A stretch of 10,518 nucleotides of DNA from Alkalibacterium indicireducens (GTDB taxonomy: Bacteria > Bacillota > Bacilli > Lactobacillales > Carnobacteriaceae_A), in NCBI RefSeq assembly GCF_039522005.1, contig NZ_BAAADA010000087.1:1-10518 (forward strand), in the 5' to 3' direction. Position numbers and translations under genes: made by a program. Below the pieces are notes generated by a model. The model did not search any database. It worked only from the letters and a program-made list of their open reading frames with translations, and was not told where the DNA came from. Below are positions 6,001 through 10,518 of this stretch, piece by piece (position 1 is the stretch's first letter; the number at the start of each line of letters is the position of its first letter).

Positions 6001-8412
6001 TTATCTGACATCATCAGGATTTGCCCAGACGATTTCACTAATTGCTTCCATCAGGTCCGGATCGATATCCAGAGCAAGCAGTGCACTGATTACTCTCCCA
6101 CTCGATTTACCTTTGACGACCGTACTGTAAATGTTCTCTTTCTCACTTGCTTCGATTTGAGCACGGTCCAGGAATCGGAAGAGTTCTCCATGCATATCGT
6201 TTTTCTTAAGTTCCACACCTTTAAAGTATAGAGTATACTGAGCATCAGACGGCTGCTCAGGGATCACGATCTTAGTAACTTTTCCTTGCCGTGTCACCTC
6301 GGCCTCCACTTTATCATCATTGACATGGACTTCAGGCATTCGAGTGCATTTGAATCCTGTCAGTGATATAGTGAACTGCCTGTTTTTCGGAAGGACATCA
6401 ATATTCCCTTCAGGACTGCTGATTTGGAACATTGCCCACTCGTCTCCATTCTCTTTCCATTTCAGAGACATCTTAGTTGTAGCGGCTTCGCTTCCCTGAC
6501 CTAGTCCATCATCTTCATATAACGTGAAATTACCGTCTTCTCCGGCATAAACTCTGACTTCCATATTCTCAGGGTTGTCTATATGATTCTGATGACTCTG
6601 ATCCATCGGAACAATTCCCCCAGCCTTCACAAATACAGGGAAAGTGGACATCGGTCTGAACACGTCAAGCATGCGGTCGCCCTCATAGCTGCGGTTGTTA
6701 AAGAAATCGTACCATTTTCCTTCAGGCAGCCAGACTTTCACTTTTCCTAACCGCAGATCATCTTTCGTTGGTGTCGTAATCGGCGCGACGATCATCTGAG
6801 TACCAAAGTAATACTGATTTGGTACATCATACGCTTCATCTTTCCAAGGATAGTGATAATACATCGGTCTGATCAACGGAAAGTCATCAAAGTGATTCAA
6901 TACATTCATAGTATACAGGTAAGGAACCAGACGATGGCGAAGCTGCATGAAATCTGTCACGATGCGGTCCGCTTTCTGTCCATATCTCCATGGCTCTTTC
7001 CCGCTGAATTCCCCGTTCTGACTATGCAGACGATTGATTGGGGAGAAGACGCCGAACTGGACCCATCTGACGAACAGATCATTGTCTTTGATTCCGCCCA
7101 TATGCCCGCCGATATCATGGCTCCACCAGCTGTAGCCTACATTGGAAGCTGTTGCTGTAAAATAAGGCTGGAAGTGAAGAGAATCCCATGTTGCGGCAGT
7201 ATCTCCTGAAAAACCGATTGGATAACGGTGTGAACCGAGACCTGCATACCTTGAAAAAATAAGCGGACGATTACCGTTTCGCCCATGATCAAGGAAGTGG
7301 TAGTGATTGAGCATCCACAGTGGGTCCAGTCCTTCAACTTTTGTCACACTGCCTTGCTGCCAGTCGATCCACCAGAAATCTACCCCGATTTCTTCATGAG
7401 GATGGTGCAGATACTTGAAATAGGCATCTAGAAATTCAGGATCGGCGATATCGAACCGAATGGGCTCGTTCTCTTCAGCATTGACGCCGAGTTCCTTAGC
7501 CATTGGTTCATACATTTCTTCAAATGGCTGGACGCCGTTGGCCGGGTGCAGATTAAGTGTTGTGCGCATGCCATTATCCTTGAGCCAAGTCAGAAATTCT
7601 TCCGGATCGGGGAACAGTTCAGTATTCCAAGTGTAACCGGTCCATCCTGATCCGTATTCCGGTGGGATATCTGTCACATGCCAGTCCATATCGATGACAG
7701 CCACTGAAAATGGGATTTGTCTTTCCTGAAATTCGAGCATCAGACGTTTGTATCCGTCTTGACTGTATGGGTAATAACGGCTCCACCAGTTCCCTAATGC
7801 GTATCTCGGGAGGAGTGGCGTCTTTCCTGTCAGATAATGATAGTCCTTCAGGGCACCTAGGTAATCCCGACCATAGCCTAGGAAATACATGTCAGTCACA
7901 TTCTTCGGACGCTTCTCTACCCAACCGTCTTCTGTCAGACGCATAGATGTACTGTCATCAAAAACTGAAAAACCGTCCTTGTTCATCAGTCCTTCTTCCA
8001 GTTCAATAGCCCCATCAGCGAAATCCAGGGTTCGTGCCGTCCCTTTCAGGGTATCAGGTTTATCTCCAAAATACCATGTACTGTGGTACAGACTGTAATT
8101 ACCTATTGCTTCAATATTTAAATTATTTCGTGTAAAGCCACCCTCGGTCTTGTAAAACATCAGGTGAACATGTGAGGTGATGATTTCAATATATTCATCT
8201 GTTTCTTTTAAATTATATTCGGGCGTGTCAAAATCTCTGTTCAGGACTGTCTGAGTTGCCTCATCTTCAAAAATCCCTTCAGGGTGATGTTCTAATCGGA
8301 TCATTGCAGGGGTAAGTACAGTAAACCGATAATTTTCCCAGGTTACAACGGACTCATCCGGTGCCAGGGGGTGTGTTTCCATTTTGAATGTTTCTGTTCT
8401 ATTCTTTACCAA
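6001..8412 (-). CDS. GH31 family glycosidase (alpha-glucosidase-like)
   Basis: Retaining glycoside hydrolase of family 31, 803 residues, with no signal peptide and so probably cytoplasmic, acting on imported alpha-linked oligosaccharides. An N-terminal beta-sandwich (about 15-190) precedes the TIM barrel. VIDMDWH lies at 239-245. The presumed nucleophile is D350 in WWIDWQQG, and the acid/base is D404 in GFSGDTAATWD. HDIGGHMGG at 432-440 is the usual GH31 block. The beta domains follow, with LYEDDG near 631-636 as in DUF5110, and then a helical tail at about 745-803. The motif WIDWQQ differs from the WxDMNE of classical alpha-glucosidases and from the alpha-xylosidase form, so substrate is open. 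The start is TTG (8412-8410), with GGAAAGG about 10 bases upstream; the ATG ten codons later has no ribosome binding site. It forms its own transcription unit, divergent from tyrS. I see no clear CcpA (cre) site. Confidence 0.92.
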   Translation of the reverse strand: MVKNRTETFKMETHPLAPDESVVTWENYRFTVLTPAMIRLEHHPEGIFEDEATQTVLNRDFDTPEYNLKETDEYIEIITSHVHLMFYKTEGGFTRNNLNIEAIGNYSLYHSTWYFGDKPDTLKGTARTLDFADGAIELEEGLMNKDGFSVFDDSTSMRLTEDGWVEKRPKNVTDMYFLGYGRDYLGALKDYHYLTGKTPLLPRYALGNWWSRYYPYSQDGYKRLMLEFQERQIPFSVAVIDMDWHVTDIPPEYGSGWTGYTWNTELFPDPEEFLTWLKDNGMRTTLNLHPANGVQPFEEMYEPMAKELGVNAEENEPIRFDIADPEFLDAYFKYLHHPHEEIGVDFWWIDWQQGSVTKVEGLDPLWMLNHYHFLDHGRNGNRPLIFSRYAGLGSHRYPIGFSGDTAATWDSLHFQPYFTATASNVGYSWWSHDIGGHMGGIKDNDLFVRWVQFGVFSPINRLHSQNGEFSGKEPWRYGQKADRIVTDFMQLRHRLVPYLYTMNVLNHFDDFPLIRPMYYHYPWKDEAYDVPNQYYFGTQMIVAPITTPTKDDLRLGKVKVWLPEGKWYDFFNNRSYEGDRMLDVFRPMSTFPVFVKAGGIVPMDQSHQNHIDNPENMEVRVYAGEDGNFTLYEDDGLGQGSEAATTKMSLKWKENGDEWAMFQISSPEGNIDVLPKNRQFTISLTGFKCTRMPEVHVNDDKVEAEVTRQGKVTKIVIPEQPSDAQYTLYFKGVELKKNDMHGELFRFLDRAQIEASEKENIYSTVVKGKSSGRVISALLALDIDPDLMEAISEIVWANPDDVR

Positions 8413-8446
8413 GCGCAGTCATCCTTTCCTCGTCTAACATAACTAT

Positions 8447-8475
8447 ATTTTAACATACCAGAAATGATCTGCCAG
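8447..8475 (-). promoter_or_regulatory. Candidate promoter for the GH31 gene
   Basis: On the minus strand CTGGCA (8475-8470) and TAAAAT (8452-8447) are separated by 17 bases, with TG one base before the -10 box. The start of transcription would fall about 30 bases before the TTG start codon at 8412. No operator-like inverted repeat is obvious. Confidence 0.6.
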
Positions 8476-8545
8476 TTTTAAGTGTTTTACATTTATTAAT
8501 AAAAACATAAAATCCTGTCTTTTGGATATGAGCTAAATGAGTATA

Positions 8546-8574
8546 TTGACTATTCCCTTTATATCCTTTATACT
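8546..8574 (+). promoter_or_regulatory. Promoter of the tyrS T-box transcript
   Basis: TTGACT (8546-8551) and TATACT (8569-8574) are separated by exactly 17 bases, a near-consensus vegetative promoter. Transcription would begin about 8581, just before the T-box Stem I at about 8593. The GH31 promoter lies on the other strand about 70 bases away and does not overlap. Confidence 0.85.
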
Positions 8575-8592
8575 GACCACTATAATATTTCA

Positions 8593-8824
8593 GCGATGAA
8601 TAGGCACAGTAGTGCGTTCTGTTTCATAGTAATTTCAGAGAACGGGTGGCTGGTGAAAACCCGTATGGACGAACGGCACGAATTACACCTAGGAGCACTC
8701 TCACTAGAGACGCATCCCGGCGTTATGGGAATGAGTGAAAGTGGATTTTTCTACTTTAAACTGGGTGGTACCACGGCACTGTTCGTCCCGACATGAAGCA
8801 TAGGCTTTTTGTGGGGCTTTTTTT
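8593..8824 (+). ncRNA. Tyrosine-specific T-box leader of tyrS
   Basis: tRNA-sensing leader that permits tyrS transcription when tRNA-Tyr is uncharged. Stem I begins GATGAATAGG at 8595-8604, shows AGAGAACGGGTGG at 8637-8649 and GGTGAAAACCC after it. The specifier codon is TAC (8684-8686, tyrosine), set in GAATTACACC. Stem III is AAAGTGG/CTACTTT at about 8738-8758. The T-box core ACTGGGTGGTACCACGG (8760-8776) contains TGGT, which pairs with the ACCA end of a tRNA with discriminator A, as expected for tRNA-Tyr. The specifier agrees with the downstream tyrS. The competing terminator closes the element. Confidence 0.95.
8785..8824 (+). terminator. T-box regulated terminator
   Basis: GTCCC-G-ACA (8785-8793) pairs with TGT-GGGGC (8810/8811-8817) through one bulged G, followed by seven Ts (8818-8824). 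It overlaps the 3' side of the antiterminator region, giving the usual either/or structure: termination when charged tRNA-Tyr is plentiful. Confidence 0.85.
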
Positions 8825-8866
8825 ATATCTTTATTTAGCTGATACTTGAATTTAAGGAGGTTGCTT

Positions 8867-9026
8867 ATGTTCAAAACCCATGATTATTACGATATTCTTC
8901 ATTTTGGGGTTTACTGCATCAGTATGGTACGTGAACGATATTGGCACTTATTCAGAGTACTGGATGACAGCTATGGCAGCACATCCATTTTCAACTGACA
9001 CTATACATGGTGTTTCAATCATCTAG
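8867..9026 (+). pseudogene. Small membrane-peptide ORF, probably frameshifted
   Basis: A strong AAGGAGG (8854-8860) precedes ATG 8867, which opens a 43-residue frame ending at 8998. Its composition is poor: scattered His, Tyr and Arg and no hydrophobic run. The next frame, from ATG 8880 to TAG 9024-9026, gives 48 residues that begin MIITIFFILGFTASVWYV, a convincing membrane helix, followed by DIGTYSEYWMTAMAAHPF. This frame has no ribosome binding site at the right distance. Removing one C from CCC at 8877-8879 would join the good start to the good frame. The simplest reading is a one-base frameshift in a small membrane protein gene, or the truncated start of a longer one. The pattern faintly recalls the N-terminal part of DUF2834-type proteins, but this is weak. 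It lies between the T-box terminator and tyrS, so it is transcribed under tyrosine control. Confidence 0.4.
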
Positions 9027-9059
9027 ACCAATAGAATACATTATTAAAGGAGATTCAAA

Positions 9060-10325
9060 ATGACTATACTAGACGAACTTGAATGGCGCGGAGCCATCAA
9101 CCAGCAGACAGATGAAGAAGGGCTGAAATCCCTGACTGAAGAGAAAAGTATTGCCCTTTACTGCGGAATCGACCCGTCAGGTGACAGCATGCACGTCGGC
9201 CACCTGATCCCATTCATGATCCTTAAACGATTCCAGCTTGCCGGTCATAAACCGGTGATTCTGATTGGTGGTGGAACAGGGTCTATCGGAGATCCAAGCG
9301 GGCGTAATTCTGAACGTGTCCTTCAGACAATGGATAAAATCATGGATAATGCAGATAAGCTGAGTGCTCAGATGCGCAAGCTTTTCAAAGCAGGGTCAGA
9401 AGAGTCCGGTATTAAGCTGGTTAACAACTACGACTGGCTGAGCGGTCTGTCTTTCCTTGATTTCCTGCGTGACTTCGGAAAAGAATTCAACATCAATACG
9501 ATGCTGGCCAAAGATGTCGTGTCCAGCCGACTTGACACCGGTATCTCCTTTACAGAATTCAGCTACCAGATTATTCAGTCAGTCGACTTCCTACATCTAT
9601 TCCAGAATGAGGGTGTCCAGCTGCAGATCGGCGGATCTGATCAATGGGGTAACATTACTGCTGGTCTGGACCTGATCCGGAAAAAAGAAGGTGCCGAGGC
9701 TAAGGCATTCGGCCTTACAATTCCTCTATTACTGAAGGCTGACGGGACCAAATTCGGAAAATCTGCGGACGGAGCGATCTGGCTCGATCCGGATAAAACC
9801 ACGCCATACGAATTTTACCAGTTCTGGTTCAATCAAGATGACCGAGATGTTGTGAAATACCTGAAATACTTCACTTTCCTGACCAAGGATGAAATCGACG
9901 AACTGGCGGAGCAGGTGGAGACCGAGCCGCATAAACGTGCTGCTCAAAAAGCACTGGCTGAAGAAATGACACGATTTGTGCACGGTAAGGAGGCGCTGGA
10001 TGAAGCAATCAGCATCTCACAGGCTCTCTTCTCAGGTGACATTCAGGACCTGACAGCCGATCAGATCGCTACGACATTTAAAGATGTCCCTTCATCTGAA
10101 GCTGCTAAGGGTGAACACAATCTTGTCGAACTACTGGTTGACATTACAGGCATCGAGCCGTCACGACGCCAGGCTCGTGAAGATATAAAAAATGGAGCGA
10201 TTCGTCTGAAAGGCAGCCAAATACAAGACGTTGATTACGTTGTCAGCGAAAAAGACAGCTACGACAACCGCTTCATCATCGTCCGTAAAGGTAAGAAAAA
10301 ATACTTCCTGATCAATCTCGTGTAA
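9060..10325 (+). CDS. tyrS: Tyrosyl-tRNA synthetase
   Basis: Class I aminoacyl-tRNA synthetase charging tRNA-Tyr, cytoplasmic homodimer, 421 residues as in Bacillus TyrS. YCGIDPSGDSMHVGH carries the HIGH signature as HVGH (45-48). The tyrosine pocket includes SYQIIQSVD (168-176) and QIGGSDQWGN (189-198), and the KMSKS loop is KFGKS (231-235). An alpha-helical anticodon-binding region follows. The C terminus (about 353-418) is an S4-like RNA-binding domain (SRRQAREDIKNGAIRL) that recognises the long variable arm of tRNA-Tyr. The ATG at 9060 has AAAGGAG 7 bases upstream (9046-9052). It is controlled by the tyrosine T-box at 8593-8824 and ends in its own terminator, so it is a separate unit from the minus-strand genes. 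Confidence 0.98.
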   Translation: MTILDELEWRGAINQQTDEEGLKSLTEEKSIALYCGIDPSGDSMHVGHLIPFMILKRFQLAGHKPVILIGGGTGSIGDPSGRNSERVLQTMDKIMDNADKLSAQMRKLFKAGSEESGIKLVNNYDWLSGLSFLDFLRDFGKEFNINTMLAKDVVSSRLDTGISFTEFSYQIIQSVDFLHLFQNEGVQLQIGGSDQWGNITAGLDLIRKKEGAEAKAFGLTIPLLLKADGTKFGKSADGAIWLDPDKTTPYEFYQFWFNQDDRDVVKYLKYFTFLTKDEIDELAEQVETEPHKRAAQKALAEEMTRFVHGKEALDEAISISQALFSGDIQDLTADQIATTFKDVPSSEAAKGEHNLVELLVDITGIEPSRRQAREDIKNGAIRLKGSQIQDVDYVVSEKDSYDNRFIIVRKGKKKYFLINLV

Positions 10326-10341
10326 TCTTTTATCTAAATAT

Positions 10342-10381
10342 AAAGTCGCTGCTACTCAAAAAGGTAGCAGCGACTTTTTTG
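10342..10381 (+). terminator. Intrinsic terminator of tyrS
   Basis: A perfect 14-bp stem, AAAGTCGCTGCTAC (10342-10355) with GTAGCAGCGACTTT (10364-10377), has an 8-base loop and ends in a run of seven Ts (10375-10381). It lies 16 bases after the tyrS stop. The plus-strand T tract is the stronger one, but the hairpin could also stop minus-strand transcription. Confidence 0.95.
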
Positions 10382-10487
10382 TATGGGTACAGAGATTTGG
10401 GTCTTCTTTATTCTCATCCCCCCCATAGTCAGTTTGTTACTGTCAATTTTTTTTGTTCTTAAAGGTCTATAACCGTTGTTCTATCAA

Positions 10488-10518
10488 GGAAAAGACAAAA
10501 AACACTTGCCCCTCCCTC
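10488..10518 (-). terminator. Possible 3' arm of a terminator for a convergent gene
   Basis: Read on the minus strand, the window edge gives GAGGGAGGGGCAAGTG followed by six Ts. This is the shape of the 3' arm and U tract of an intrinsic terminator whose 5' arm would lie beyond 10518. It suggests a minus-strand gene to the right, convergent with tyrS. The other half is outside the window, so this is unproven. The rest of 10382-10487 shows no gene. Confidence 0.3.

Noticed and set aside
8396..8428. ATG in GGATGACTGCGC just upstream of the GH31 TTG
   Set aside because: It is in another frame, reaches a stop after seven codons, and the ATG lies directly against the SD.
8413..8545. cre-like (CcpA) operator upstream of the GH31 gene
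   Set aside because: The nearest candidate, around 8482-8493, lacks the central CG and symmetry of cre sites.
10382..10487. Possible gene or promoter in the right-hand intergenic stretch
   Set aside because: No frame with a start and SD; a TTGACA on the minus strand (10446-10441) has no matching -10 at the right spacing. A run of seven Cs (10418-10424) is only a homopolymer.
1..10518. CRISPR array, tRNA or rRNA genes, prophage or defence genes
   Set aside because: No regularly spaced direct repeats, no tRNA cloverleaf or rRNA sequence, and no integrase, toxin-antitoxin or nuclease defence proteins were seen.

Overview
The window reads as a stretch of chromosome from a low-to-mid GC Firmicute of class Bacilli. 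The evidence is the gene set and order metG-tatD-rnmV-rsmA, a zinc-less MetRS that carries a C-terminal tRNA-binding domain, RNase M5, a tyrosyl T-box, strong AGGAGG-type ribosome binding sites, and frequent TTG/GTG starts. The HIGN form of the MetRS signature and the general style point to Lactobacillales, perhaps a Carnobacteriaceae-like organism. That last step is inference.

Left edge (1-318): no protein gene can be supported here. On the minus strand, downstream of rsmA, there is a clear TPP (thiamine pyrophosphate) riboswitch aptamer at about 147-275. It points out of the window toward a gene that is not visible. A very GC-rich perfect hairpin (38-60) lies between the aptamer and the window edge.

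Middle (319-5700): a block of five minus-strand genes. In transcription order these are a Cof-type HAD phosphatase, metG (methionyl-tRNA synthetase, best started at a TTG), tatD (metal-dependent DNase/hydrolase), rnmV (RNase M5, 5S rRNA maturation, GTG start) and rsmA (16S rRNA dimethyladenosine methylase). tatD-rnmV-rsmA are tightly packed or overlapping. A hairpin terminator separates metG from tatD, so the second half probably depends on partial readthrough. The theme is translation and RNA maturation.

Intergenic region 5629-6000: it holds the HAD gene promoter, an imperfect inverted-repeat element of about 100 bp (5714-5814), a second strong hairpin (5822-5848), an 8-bp palindrome (5868-5875), and the terminator of the GH31 gene. 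It looks like a small palindromic repeat island or the remnant of a mobile element.

Right part (6001-10518): a large minus-strand cytoplasmic GH31 glycosidase is divergent from a plus-strand tyrS unit. The tyrS unit has a consensus promoter, a complete tyrosine T-box leader (UAC specifier, T-box, terminator), and then a broken-looking small membrane-peptide ORF. tyrS follows, with a perfect terminator after it. The last 137 bases hold no gene. They end in what looks like one arm of a terminator for a convergent gene outside the window.

Nothing here amounts to a convincing new multi-gene system. The items most worth checking are the variant TPP aptamer, the small ORF hidden between the tyrosine T-box and tyrS, and the palindromic element at 5714-5875.
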